Shown: one piece after another, positions 37,189 through 47,701 of the stretch
Position numbering within the stretch: position 1 is the stretch's first letter
Layout of the letters: the number at the start of each line of letters is the position of its first letter
Assembly (NCBI RefSeq): GCF_030697375.1
Contig: NZ_JAUYQD010000009.1
Location: 98,756-162,755, forward strand
DNA: 64,000 bases
Source of the DNA: Rhodoferax sp.
Lineage (GTDB): Bacteria > Pseudomonadota > Gammaproteobacteria > Burkholderiales > Burkholderiaceae_C
Direction of reading: 5' to 3'
Notes under the pieces: model-generated
What the model was told of the DNA's origin: nothing
The model's input: only the letters and a program-made list of their open reading frames with translations
The model's database searches: none
Position numbers and translations under genes: made by a program

Positions 37189-38253
37189 ATGTCCTCATCT
37201 CTGAAGTCCCCCACCAGCAGCGAAGTGGCGCGGCGCGCGGGTGTCTCGCGCACCACGGTGTCCTTCGTGCTCAACAACGTGCGCGACCGAGGCATCAGCG
37301 AGGCCACACGCGAGCGAGTGCTCAGCGTGGCCCGCGAGATTGGTTACGAGCCCAACGCGGCGGCGCGCACCTTGGCAGGCGGTGTCACCGGCACCGTGGC
37401 ACTGGTCATCCCCAAGGCCGCGCATCTGTATGTGGACGTTTTTCTGGCCCAGCTGGTGGCCAGCATCAACCAGGAATGCCACCGCCATGGCCTGAAGATG
37501 TTGATTGAGTCCAGCGACGATGAGGGACGTGATCCCGGGGGATTTGTGGACCTGGTGCGCAGCCGTCGCATCGACGGCCTGATCGTGGTGAACCCGAGCC
37601 AGGCCGGGCGCCAGCATCTGAGCCGCATTGCCGATGCCGGAATTCCCATGATTGTTTTCGGTGCCGGCCTCCCCGATATCGACCAATTTCACACCACCGG
37701 CAACGACACCTCCGTCGCGGCCAAACTGGTGGTCAACCACCTGATTGATTTGGGCCACCGCAGCATCGCGTTTGTGAACTTTGCCCCCCCCGAATACCTA
37801 GCGGCACAAGAGCGGGAGCGGGGCTGGCGCGAGACCCTGGAGCACCACGGCATTGACGCCAATCCGGCCTGGGCTGTGTCTGCCGATATCAGTGCCGCCA
37901 GTGCTTACCGGGCGACACAGACGCTACTTGCACGCGGTGTACCCTTCACCGCACTTTTTGCCGGCAACGACACCATTGCCTTTGGCGCCATCCGTGCATT
38001 GGGTGAGGCTGGCCTGCGTATTCCGCAAGATGTTGCACTGGTCGGCTACGACGATATCCCGCTGGCGGAGTTTGCATCGCCACCGTTGACCACCGTGCGC
38101 ACGGATACCACCGGCTTGGGTCGAGATGCGATGGACATGCTGTTGTCGCTTTTACGGCGGGAGGCCCCGGTCCAGCGCATGCGCCATGAACGGCCCGTAG
38201 AACTGGTGATTCGGGCCTCTTGCGGCGCGCGCCTGCGCGGCATGTCGCTTTGA
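37189..38253 (+). CDS. LacI-family transcriptional regulator of the alpha-galactoside operon
   Basis: This 354-residue repressor-type protein has a helix-turn-helix and hinge at residues about 9-65 (SSEVARRAGVSRTTVSFVL, then a hinge with NAAARTLAGG). A periplasmic-binding-protein-like sugar-sensing core follows (VALVIPKAAHL, DGLIVVNPS, LVGYDDIPLAEFASPPLTTVR). It is divergent from the transport operon, with two operator-like sites between, so an inducer of alpha-galactoside or galactose type is likely. The ATG at 37189 places the HTH at the usual distance; a TTG at 37117 and an ATG at 37126 give longer versions and cannot be excluded. Confidence 0.88.
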   Translation: MSSSLKSPTSSEVARRAGVSRTTVSFVLNNVRDRGISEATRERVLSVAREIGYEPNAAARTLAGGVTGTVALVIPKAAHLYVDVFLAQLVASINQECHRHGLKMLIESSDDEGRDPGGFVDLVRSRRIDGLIVVNPSQAGRQHLSRIADAGIPMIVFGAGLPDIDQFHTTGNDTSVAAKLVVNHLIDLGHRSIAFVNFAPPEYLAAQERERGWRETLEHHGIDANPAWAVSADISAASAYRATQTLLARGVPFTALFAGNDTIAFGAIRALGEAGLRIPQDVALVGYDDIPLAEFASPPLTTVRTDTTGLGRDAMDMLLSLLRREAPVQRMRHERPVELVIRASCGARLRGMSL

Positions 38254-38296
38254 TTTGTCGCAAGCCCAAGGTGTGATCCCCTGAGAAGATGGCCCC

Positions 38297-38632
38297 ATGC
38301 AAGGTGAGGCCACACTGTACGACACGCTGGAAGTCAGCCCCCGGGCCTGCCCGCAGGTCATCCGGGCGGCGTACCGCAGCCTGGCCCAATACAACCATCC
38401 CGACAAACAACCCGGCAGCGACGCCGCCAGTGAGCGCCAGGCACGGATCAACCACGCCTACGCGGTTCTGTCGGACCCCGCCCAGCGCCAGCGCTATGAC
38501 CAGACGATTGCAGTGCGAGAAGGTTTTGCGGAGCGCCGTGGCGCCGGTGTGCAGGCACCAGACCACCCGGGTGAAGGTGCCGCCCTAGGCCCCAAGGTAG
38601 TGCGGCCTTTTGCCTTTCGGCCTCTGACCTAA
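38297..38632 (+). CDS. Short J-domain protein
   Basis: This 111-residue protein is an N-terminal DnaJ domain (about 6-72). LYDTLEVSPRA opens it, the HPDK tripeptide plus Lys (about 34-37) activates Hsp70, and AYAVLSDPAQRQRYD closes it. No Gly/Phe or zinc-finger region follows, only a short basic/Pro-rich tail, so it is a minimal co-chaperone. It follows the LacI gene by 43 bp, and its stop overlaps the converging gene by 4 bp. Confidence 0.82.
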   Translation: MQGEATLYDTLEVSPRACPQVIRAAYRSLAQYNHPDKQPGSDAASERQARINHAYAVLSDPAQRQRYDQTIAVREGFAERRGAGVQAPDHPGEGAALGPKVVRPFAFRPLT

Positions 38633-39114
38633 AGCTTCATCAGGTCTTCAATGGCGTCCACCACCATGCTGGTGCCAATGGCAATGAGCAAAATGTCATT
38701 GGCCGCACGCACATAGCGGTATCCGGCGGGCGGTACACCGAGCTTAACCACCACGGCTTGCGGAACCGGATACAGAACCACCGTGCTGGGCAGCGGCTGG
38801 CCTAGCGCCCACTTCTTGGCTTGCCCGGGTGGCATACAACCGTTGTTCTTCTTGGCCAGGCCGGGAGGGCAATTTTTAGCGGAATACCGCGTTCCGTAAT
38901 AGTTCTGCACCTGCTGACGTTGCTGCTCGCCAAAGTAGGCCCCCATACGGACCTCGACGGTCACCCTGGGCTCGCTGGCTTGCTCTTCTTGTTGCTTGTG
39001 CTTGCCCCCTTGGCCAGCCCATTCAGGCTTGCCCGCGAACGAGGATCCGCAGGCGAGAAGCGCCGCCAGAAAAACGGGCAATGTGCGATGGAACGGAGAA
39101 ATCATAGGCTTCAT
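38629..39114 (-). CDS. Secreted or membrane-tethered protein of RcnB/CigR-like type
   Basis: This 161-residue protein has a signal peptide (about 1-28, ending CGSSFA before GKPEWAG). A charged Lys/Gln/Glu segment follows, then a conserved domain with CPPGLAKKNNGCMPPGQAKK and GYRYVRAANDILLIAIGTSM. That pattern is seen in anti-virulence regulator CigR/RcnB-like proteins. A final hydrophobic helix (about 138-153) could insert in a membrane. The function is unknown in most bacteria. ATG 39114 is used; ATG 39105 is an alternative. Confidence 0.65.
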   Translation of the reverse strand: MKPMISPFHRTLPVFLAALLACGSSFAGKPEWAGQGGKHKQQEEQASEPRVTVEVRMGAYFGEQQRQQVQNYYGTRYSAKNCPPGLAKKNNGCMPPGQAKKWALGQPLPSTVVLYPVPQAVVVKLGVPPAGYRYVRAANDILLIAIGTSMVVDAIEDLMKL

Positions 39115-39191
39115 AGTGGGTGTGACCGTGGTTGGTGATAACTGCAAGCGATTGTGCCTACCTCAGAAAGAGAAGACAGGCAGCCCGGCCT

Positions 39192-39860
39192 TTACTTCTT
39201 GCCTCCACCTCCACCGCCCCCACCTCCACCGCCTCCTCCATTGCCGCCATGTCCACCCCCGCTGTTGCCACCGTTGGCGCCATGGTCACTGTTGGAATGC
39301 GTTTCGCCAGATTTGCCCGACGCATTGGTGTTGGAAGCATGCTCGGCCTTGGGCCCCGCTATGTCGGTTTTGGAGGCACTGACCAAGGCACCCAGTTTGA
39401 CTCCCATGCGGTTGGCGATCTGGCCCCAGCCCAATCCATCCTGGCGCTGCGCCAGGATGCCGGCCATGGTGACCGATCCCGTCGCCGTGCTGACCGTGCC
39501 ACCGTTCAAGGCCGCGGCAAGTTGGGCCGGTGTCGGGTTGCTAATGCCCAGCTTGGCCAAATCGGCTTTGGCCAGGGACAGGGCAATGTTGATATTGCCG
39601 TTGCCCAGTTTTCCCGTGGCGGGTGTAAACGTGGCGGACGGTGCGCCAGGGTTCTGGCCATCGGGGCTCGCGGTCAGCGTGATGCGTGTACCGTCCCGCA
39701 GCCCGGTCACCAAGGCATCGGCATTCTTGGGAGACCCCGCCAAGCCCACGTACTGACTGGACAAGGTGGTGTCGGCGGTCGTTTGCGAGATGACCGTCAC
39801 ACTCGCCAGAAACAAGACACTCACCACGGCCAGCGATTTCATTTTTTGACTGAGCAACAT
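39192..39860 (-). CDS. Secreted protein with Gly-rich C-terminus, unknown function
   Basis: This 222-residue protein has a signal peptide in residues about 1-28 and a Thr/Ala-rich domain ([40 protein letters not shown]). From about residue 175 the tail is low-complexity Ser/Asn/His/Gly and ends in a run of Gly and two Lys. AAGGAG sits 7 nt before the ATG at 39860. The segment [16 protein letters not shown] recurs in uncharacterised proteobacterial secreted proteins. The direction matches the gene downstream, with a 77-bp gap. Confidence 0.65.
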   Translation of the reverse strand: MLLSQKMKSLAVVSVLFLASVTVISQTTADTTLSSQYVGLAGSPKNADALVTGLRDGTRITLTASPDGQNPGAPSATFTPATGKLGNGNINIALSLAKADLAKLGISNPTPAQLAAALNGGTVSTATGSVTMAGILAQRQDGLGWGQIANRMGVKLGALVSASKTDIAGPKAEHASNTNASGKSGETHSNSDHGANGGNSGGGHGGNGGGGGGGGGGGGGKK

Positions 39861-40065
39861 AACGCGACTCCTTGAGATGGCAGGCGGATATACACCCTGC
39901 TCTTATTTTGGACCAGAAGCCCGGAGCACAACACGCCCGGTGGCGTTATTGCAAATACTTACACATCCGGGCGAATTTGCTTACAGCTTGGCAGGCGCTA
40001 TGCTCGCCCCTTCAGAGGCCGCCACCCAAAGTAGGTGCGGCACGTACCACCCGGAGACAAAAAAC

Positions 40066-41346
40066 ATGCACATCTTGATTCTTGGCAGTGGTGTCATCGG
40101 CACCACCACCGCGTATTACCTCGCGCGCGCCGGCCACCAGGTGACGGTGGTGGACCGCCAGCCCGGCCCGGCCCTGGAAACCAGCTACGCCAACGCCGGC
40201 GAGGTGTCGCCCGGCTACTCGGCGCCCTGGGCCGGCCCCGGCGTGCCCATGAAGGCCATCCAATGGATGCTGATGCACCACAGCCCGCTGGTCATTTGGC
40301 CGATGCGGGACCTGGCCATGTGGCGCTGGGGCGCCATGATGCTGCGCAACTGCACCGAGGCGCGCTATAGGCTGAACAAGGGCCGCATGGTGCGCCTGGC
40401 CGAGTACAGCCGCGACTGCCTGGTGGCGCTGCGTGCCGAGACCGGCATCCAGTACGACAACCGCGCGCAAGGCACGGTGCAGCTCTTTCGCACCCAGAAA
40501 CAACTCGACGGCATTGGCAAGGACATCGACATTCTCAAGGCATACGGCGTGCCTTTTGAGGTGCTGGACCGCGCCGGCTACTGCCGCTATGAGCCGGCGC
40601 TGGCCTTGGTCCAAGAAAAGTTTGTCGGTGCGCTGCGCCTGCCGGGTGATGAAACCGGCGACTGCTTCAAATTCACCAACAGCATCGCCAAGATGGCGGC
40701 CGACCTGGGCGTGCAGTTCCGTTTCGACACCACGATTGAGGGCCTCAACCAGGCGGGCGGCAAGATCACCGGCGTGCGCACCAGCGCCGGCACCCTGACG
40801 GCCGATGCCTACCTGGTGGCGCTGGGCAGCTACTCGCCACAGCTTGTGAAACCGCTGGGCATCGACCTGCCGGTCTACCCCGTCAAAGGCTACTCCATCA
40901 CCGTGCCCATCACCGACGCCAAGTTCGCACCGGAATCCACCATCATGGACGAAACCCACAAGGTGGCGATCACGCGCCTGGGGGACCGCATCCGGGTGGG
41001 CGGCACGGCGGAGTTGGCGGGTTTTAGCCTCAAGCTCCGGGAAGCACGCCAATCCACCCTGAACCATGTGGTCACCGACCTCTTTCCCAAGGGTGGCGAT
41101 GTGTCCAAGGCTGAATTCTGGTGCGGTCTGCGGCCCATGACGCCGGATGGCACGCCCATCCTGGGCGGCACCCACCTGCCCAACCTGTACCTCTCCACCG
41201 GCCACGGCACCCTGGGCTGGACCATGGCGGCCGGCACCGGGCGTGTGATGGCCGATGTGATCTCTGGCCGCACGCCGGACATCGGCATGGAGGGGTTGAC
41301 GGTGGCGCGTTACCAGCCAAGCAACTTCAACACCACACACCGCTAA
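40066..41346 (+). CDS. dadA: D-amino acid dehydrogenase
   Basis: This 426-residue FAD flavoprotein oxidises D-amino acids, in particular D-alanine, to keto acids and feeds electrons to the respiratory chain. The N-terminal [21 protein letters not shown] (GxGxxG) binds [25 protein letters not shown] near 37-58 is the DadA signature, and the C-terminal [16 protein letters not shown] and [12 protein letters not shown] bind the flavin. The ATG at 40066 has GGAG about 10 nt upstream. No alanine racemase or Lrp gene is adjacent, unlike many dad operons. The 205-bp gap before it shows no gene. Confidence 0.94.
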   Translation: MHILILGSGVIGTTTAYYLARAGHQVTVVDRQPGPALETSYANAGEVSPGYSAPWAGPGVPMKAIQWMLMHHSPLVIWPMRDLAMWRWGAMMLRNCTEARYRLNKGRMVRLAEYSRDCLVALRAETGIQYDNRAQGTVQLFRTQKQLDGIGKDIDILKAYGVPFEVLDRAGYCRYEPALALVQEKFVGALRLPGDETGDCFKFTNSIAKMAADLGVQFRFDTTIEGLNQAGGKITGVRTSAGTLTADAYLVALGSYSPQLVKPLGIDLPVYPVKGYSITVPITDAKFAPESTIMDETHKVAITRLGDRIRVGGTAELAGFSLKLREARQSTLNHVVTDLFPKGGDVSKAEFWCGLRPMTPDGTPILGGTHLPNLYLSTGHGTLGWTMAAGTGRVMADVISGRTPDIGMEGLTVARYQPSNFNTTHR

Positions 41347-41373
41347 CGCGCCCCACATTGCAAGAGGGACCCC

Positions 41374-43029
41374 ATGTCCACTGAATCGAATCCGGTCTGC
41401 GTGCGACAGTTTCGCCAGATCTTGCTCTGGCCCTTGCGCCTGATGCCGGTGCGGGGCTCCGAAGGCCAGCACGCCAAGCCCTGGCAAATATTGGCGGACA
41501 TGGGCGACGCATCGCCCTGGCGCGAGGTGGTGGACGAATACGCCGGAGACAGCGGGCGTTTCAAGGAGCGCCACTACAACGAGTTCGTCAGCTTTCTGCC
41601 CTTTGTGCAACGTTTTCTTTATGGCGAAGGGCGTAGCCGCACAGGCGCCGCCGCAAGCACCGGGTCGCCGATGCGGGTGTTTCGCCGCAGCGATGTCCGT
41701 GCGGTGCGCGCAGTATTGCGCCCGGAGACCGCCCCCATCACGCTCGATATCGCCCATGTCGATCTGTACTTCTTTCTGGATCTGGACCTGGTGCTGCTGA
41801 ATGTGGAGGTCAGCGCCACCGATTTGGCGCTGCCCCAGGCCCAGGACCTGTTGTACCGCTTTGGCCGGGGCTACCCGGCTGGCTGGGACGCCGCCGGCCA
41901 TGCACAAAATTGCCTGTTCGGCGCCGAGTGGCTGGACTCCGGTGGCCTGGTGCTGGCCCGCTCCGACGCCAACCAGGCCGACGCCTTCATGGCACATGTC
42001 AGCCAGCACCGCGCACCCCGCATTGCCGCCCACTGGGCCTGGCTGTTGCAACCCTTGGTCAGCGACCACTCCGAGCAGGCCGGCAAGTTGCGTTACCGTC
42101 AAATCGAGTACTACCGCATGCCGCAGCTCAGCTACCTGGCGCTGGACCAACCGCGGGCCTTGACCCGTAACGATTTCGTCCGCCTGGGGCTGGTCACCGG
42201 TGCGCCCGAACCCGGCAAGGACTCCAAGCTGCCCTACGGCGAGCAGCACCTCTGCGATTTTGAGCAGCGCTATTGTTATGACCGTTTCTGGAGCGAGCAT
42301 GGCGCCGCGCCCAACACCCGCTACGTGTGCAGCGGGCATTCCCTGGTGGTGCTGGGAGATGCCAACAGCCGGTTTTTCACCAGTCCTGAGCGCGGTGTTT
42401 TGGCGCAGTTCAGGCACCAGCACTTTCTGCTGTTCCTGATCGCGCATTTCCAGAAGGCCGCGCTGCTGATGTACTCGGACCGGCTGGCCGAAGCCCTGAA
42501 GAACCTGGACATTGCAGACGCCGCCAGCGTGCGCCGCTTCAAACGCACCATCCGCGACAGTTTTGCCGGCTTTTTACGCTTCACACACCGCTACTGGTTC
42601 CATGAGGTGTCGGAGCAGGCGCAGGTCCGGGCACTCTTTCGGATGTGCACCAGCCACTTGGAGCTGGACGCCTTGTATGCAGAGGTCAAGAGCCGCATCG
42701 CCGAAATGAACCATTACCTGGAAACCGACAGCCTGCGCCGCCAGGCCAACACCGTGGTGCGCTTGACCGTGGTAACCATTTTTGGGCTGATAGGCACGGT
42801 CACCACCGGCTTCCTGGGCATGAATTTGCTGGCGGAGGCCGATGCCCCCGTATCCCACAAACTGGGCATATTCGCCACGGTCTTTGTGCTGACCACGGCC
42901 CTGACCGTCTACACCATGGCCAAGTCTAAACGCCTGTCCGATTTTCTGGATGTGCTGTCGGACGAGCGCACCACCGTTTGGCAGAAGTGCAAAGCGCTGG
43001 CGCTGGTCTGGAAAAGCGACGGTGATTAA
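41374..43029 (+). CDS. CorA-like divalent cation transporter with large N-terminal domain
   Basis: In this 551-residue protein the last 100 residues look like CorA: a long helix, TM1 (about 463-483) ending in the GMN triad (482-484), a short acidic loop, TM2 (about 495-516), then a charged tail. The N-terminal 450 residues are cytoplasmic and share segments such as ITLDIAHVDLYFFLDLDLVLLNVEV, but they are longer than in classical CorA (about 316 residues in total). It is probably a divergent member of the Mg2+/Ni2+/Zn2+ channel family. It begins 27 bp after dadA, with AAGAGGGA upstream. Confidence 0.75.
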   Translation: MSTESNPVCVRQFRQILLWPLRLMPVRGSEGQHAKPWQILADMGDASPWREVVDEYAGDSGRFKERHYNEFVSFLPFVQRFLYGEGRSRTGAAASTGSPMRVFRRSDVRAVRAVLRPETAPITLDIAHVDLYFFLDLDLVLLNVEVSATDLALPQAQDLLYRFGRGYPAGWDAAGHAQNCLFGAEWLDSGGLVLARSDANQADAFMAHVSQHRAPRIAAHWAWLLQPLVSDHSEQAGKLRYRQIEYYRMPQLSYLALDQPRALTRNDFVRLGLVTGAPEPGKDSKLPYGEQHLCDFEQRYCYDRFWSEHGAAPNTRYVCSGHSLVVLGDANSRFFTSPERGVLAQFRHQHFLLFLIAHFQKAALLMYSDRLAEALKNLDIADAASVRRFKRTIRDSFAGFLRFTHRYWFHEVSEQAQVRALFRMCTSHLELDALYAEVKSRIAEMNHYLETDSLRRQANTVVRLTVVTIFGLIGTVTTGFLGMNLLAEADAPVSHKLGIFATVFVLTTALTVYTMAKSKRLSDFLDVLSDERTTVWQKCKALALVWKSDGD

Positions 43030-43053
43030 AGGCCCCCATTGCGGGGGCCTTTG
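43028..43053. terminator. Intrinsic terminator between the CorA-like gene and thiC
   Basis: A 10-bp GC-rich stem (AAAGGCCCCC against GGGGGCCTTT) with a 6-nt loop overlaps the CorA-like stop codon. It sits just before the converging thiC stop and can serve both directions. Confidence 0.8.
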
Positions 43054-43058
43054 GCCGT

Positions 43059-45140
<2,082 letters not shown>

Positions 45141-45324
45141 CGGAGTTTAAGCGATCTGCCCACATTGCGCCTGCAGCCAACCGTCATCCCGGTGCGCGGG
45201 CAGGTTTTGCGTGATTTTTTGCGGTTTCACAAACCGGCGCGGGTGACGCAGCCTAGAGTTTAAAAACCAGGGTGGCCGTCTTGCCGTTTGACCGTGAGCC
45301 CACCCTTGGCACAGGAGAAGCACC

Positions 45325-45798
45325 ATGAAAAACACACTCGGCATTGTTTCCATCTGCCTGGCCAGCGCGTGTTTCAGCGCAACGGCCTGGGCCCAAAGCC
45401 CTGCGGGGAGCTACATCGTGGTTACCCCGGGCGACCTCACCTGGGCCGACGTGGGCTCTTTGCCACCGGGCGCCAAAATTTCCGTGATTGAAGGGCCGAT
45501 GAATGAGACCGTGCCCATCACCGCCCGCCTCAAGCTGCCCGCCAACTACATGATTCCCGCCCACTGGCACCCCGGCGTGGAGCGGGTGACCGTGCTGTCC
45601 GGCACCTTTTACTACGGCATGGGCGACAAGCTGGATGTGCAAAATACCCGCGCCCTGGGGGCGGGCAGTGTCATTGTCATGCCGCCCAAGATGAACCATT
45701 TTGGTTGGACCCGGGAGGAAACCGTCCTGCAGCTCAACACCATGGGGCCCTGGGGCATCAGCTACGTCAACCCGGCCGACGACCCTCGGCCCAAGTAG
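45325..45798 (+). CDS. Secreted cupin-domain protein
   Basis: This 157-residue protein has a signal peptide cleaved after about 23 (SATAWA before QSPAG). The single cupin domain shows HWHPGVERVTVLSGTFYYGMG (about 79-99, two His and one Glu of motif 1) and GSVIVMPPKMNHFGW (motif 2 with the last His). A metal site is therefore complete. The substrate is unknown. It probably folds in the periplasm. AGGAG lies upstream. The 3' end overlaps the converging LysR gene by 32 bp. Confidence 0.85.
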   Translation: MKNTLGIVSICLASACFSATAWAQSPAGSYIVVTPGDLTWADVGSLPPGAKISVIEGPMNETVPITARLKLPANYMIPAHWHPGVERVTVLSGTFYYGMGDKLDVQNTRALGAGSVIVMPPKMNHFGWTREETVLQLNTMGPWGISYVNPADDPRPK

Positions 45799-46690
45799 CC
45801 TGGGCGGGCGCCGCTATCTTGGACTTCAGCAAACCCACAAACTCCGCCCCATAGGGTTGCTCCGATTCAAGCGACATGGCGGCGTACCAGGTAAACAAAA
45901 AACCGAGCGGGCCGATGGGCCGCACCTCCAGCATGCGCCTTTTGACGGCATCGGCCAGCAGGCGCTTGGGCAAGATGCTCATGCCCTCGCCGGAACGGAC
46001 CAGTTCGATGATCGCATCGATATTCTGGATGCGCTGGAAGGAGCCTAGCTGGATGCGGTTGGGGTAGAGGTAGCGGCGGTACAGGTACGACTGCTCCAGC
46101 TCAAAGTAGTAAATCATGTCCACACCCGCCAGGTCTTGCACCGCGATGCAGTCTTTCTGGCACAGCGGATGGTTCGGCGGCAGCACGGCGACCATCTCGT
46201 CCTCGTGGAGCGGGACGTAGTCAACACCGGCCGCTTCGATCGCTTCGCCGATGATGGCGATGTCGATTTCCCTGTGCTGCAGGCTGTGCAGCAGCTCCGG
46301 GACCTGTTTGACCTCCAGTTCGATGCGGGGATGGCGTGTGCGGAATTGGGCCATGACGGAGGGCAACCAGTCGGCATGGTGCACGCGGTCGATGCCAACG
46401 CGGAGTTTGCCGATGGCGCCCTTGCCATGCCGCTTCAGTTCGGCTTCGAGCGCATCCATGTCGCCGAGGATTTTTTGCGCATGGAGGTGAAAACCGGTGC
46501 CCCGCTCGGTCAGGCACATCCCTTTGCGGGTGCGGTGGAACAGGGCAAAACCGAGCCTTTCCTCCAGCTCGGCCAGTTGTTTGCTCAAGGCCGGCTGCGA
46601 CAGGCAAAGCATGTGCGCCGCACGGGTGAGGTTCGCCACCTCGGCAATGTGGGTGACCAGCCGCAGGTGTTTGATTTCCAGATGCCACAT
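45767..46690 (-). CDS. LysR-type transcriptional regulator (MetR-like)
   Basis: In this 307-residue regulator the N-terminal winged helix-turn-helix (about 5-65) reads IKHLRLVTHIAEVANLTRAAHML and LSQPALSKQLAELEERLGF. The effector domain (about 90-295) has the usual two-lobe fold with DIAIIGEAI and GEGMSILPKRLL. The opening MxxLEIKHL and general pattern resemble MetR, regulator of methionine synthesis, but no met gene is nearby. The target is unknown. Its coding end overlaps the secreted cupin gene. Confidence 0.88.
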   Translation of the reverse strand: MWHLEIKHLRLVTHIAEVANLTRAAHMLCLSQPALSKQLAELEERLGFALFHRTRKGMCLTERGTGFHLHAQKILGDMDALEAELKRHGKGAIGKLRVGIDRVHHADWLPSVMAQFRTRHPRIELEVKQVPELLHSLQHREIDIAIIGEAIEAAGVDYVPLHEDEMVAVLPPNHPLCQKDCIAVQDLAGVDMIYYFELEQSYLYRRYLYPNRIQLGSFQRIQNIDAIIELVRSGEGMSILPKRLLADAVKRRMLEVRPIGPLGFLFTWYAAMSLESEQPYGAEFVGLLKSKIAAPAQATWAEGRRPG

Positions 46691-46778
46691 GAAACGCTTC
46701 CTCTTCCCCAGACGGTGTGCTTGAGCGCAAGATCATAGGGTCAAGCGCAACAAGCCTGGGGGGAGGAAGCTCAGGACG

Positions 46779-47237
46779 CTATTTCTGGTGGGCGGCGACC
46801 AGATCGGCGCGTTGGTCGCCGTGTTTGCGGATGGCAATCTTGCAGCAGCCCGTCACGCTGGGGTCGGCGCGTGATGCGAGCACCACCAATTGGCCGCCCA
46901 TGTGCTTAAGCAGCGCACGGTCGTACTCCATCAGGCGGTGGCAGGCCTGCAGGTCGCCGGTCTTCTCCAGCGAACAGGCGAAATGGATTTCGCAATAGGC
47001 GGTGTCGTTTTCAACTTTTTCAATCTTCCAGAACCGGTTCAGGCCGAACATGCGGCGCCACTCTTCGGCCAGGTTCCCGACGGTGGCCTGGGGCCGGCCC
47101 CGGTTTTTCAGCCAGGTGTACCGCGCCAGAATTTTGGCGATCACCTTGGTGCGCCAATGCCTGCGGGTTCTGGAGAGGGGGCCGGTGAAGCCGTTGACCC
47201 TTTTGTAGAGGGCAATTTTTTGCTGGTCGTCTTCCAT
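46779..47237 (-). CDS. Uncharacterised cytoplasmic protein
   Basis: This is a 152-residue protein I do not recognise. The N-terminus is basic (LSRTRRHWRTKVIAKILARYTWLKNRGR). The middle has an alpha/beta pattern (WKIEKVENDTAYCEIHFACSLEKTGDLQACHRLMEYDR) and the end has LVVLASRADPSVTGCCKIAIR. Four to five cysteines with His could bind metal or a cofactor. No signal peptide or membrane helix is seen. It begins 1 bp after the MAPEG gene stop, so the two form an operon. Confidence 0.6.
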   Translation of the reverse strand: MEDDQQKIALYKRVNGFTGPLSRTRRHWRTKVIAKILARYTWLKNRGRPQATVGNLAEEWRRMFGLNRFWKIEKVENDTAYCEIHFACSLEKTGDLQACHRLMEYDRALLKHMGGQLVVLASRADPSVTGCCKIAIRKHGDQRADLVAAHQK

Positions 47238-47238
47238 G

Positions 47239-47610
47239 TCAGTGCCCCAAAAGAATGAGGGCGCTTGCGGTCTGCAGCAGCACCGTCAGCACATGCGCCA
47301 TCTGGCGGACCAGCAGGGTGCGTTTGAACAGGGCCGCGCAATACAGGATGCGGGTGAGCACAAAGGCACTGCCGATGGCCAGGGCCATGCGGGCGTCGGC
47401 ACTGCCGTTGGCTTCCATGAAATACAGCAGCGGGATGAAGATCACCGACTGTTCGAGCGAGTTGCCGTGTGCACGGACGGCCAGCGTGAACTCCCGGATT
47501 CCGCCATCGCCAAAGCTGACTTTGTGCGCCAGCCTGAGCCGCGAGATATTCAAGGAAAGTGTGACCAGCAGCAGCGAAAGAGCGGCCGCGACATAGGCGC
47601 TGTAGTACAA
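47239..47610 (-). CDS. MAPEG family membrane protein
   Basis: This is a 123-residue integral membrane protein with four helices (about 6-24, 50-66, 76-93, 103-121). RAHGNSLEQSVIFIPLL near 46-62 is the MAPEG signature (Arg, His/Asn, Glu for glutathione binding). Bacterial members resemble microsomal glutathione S-transferases or leukotriene-type enzymes. The start seems to be TTG at 47610, supported by AGGAG 6 nt upstream. It is co-transcribed with the downstream uncharacterised gene. Confidence 0.85.
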   Translation of the reverse strand: MYYSAYVAAALSLLLVTLSLNISRLRLAHKVSFGDGGIREFTLAVRAHGNSLEQSVIFIPLLYFMEANGSADARMALAIGSAFVLTRILYCAALFKRTLLVRQMAHVLTVLLQTASALILLGH

Positions 47611-47701
47611 AGGGGACTCCTGGTAGGTGGGTGGCTTGATCCGACCCAGAGGCTAAAGCAGGGCACCGGCAAAGTAAAAGCACTTTTACGCATGGTGGCG
47701 A

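Noticed and set aside
39192..39260. Gly run at the protein end suspected as a frameshift artefact
   Set aside because: The frame ends cleanly after Gly-Lys-Lys with a stop, and the preceding Ser/Asn/His/Gly tail leads into it gradually.
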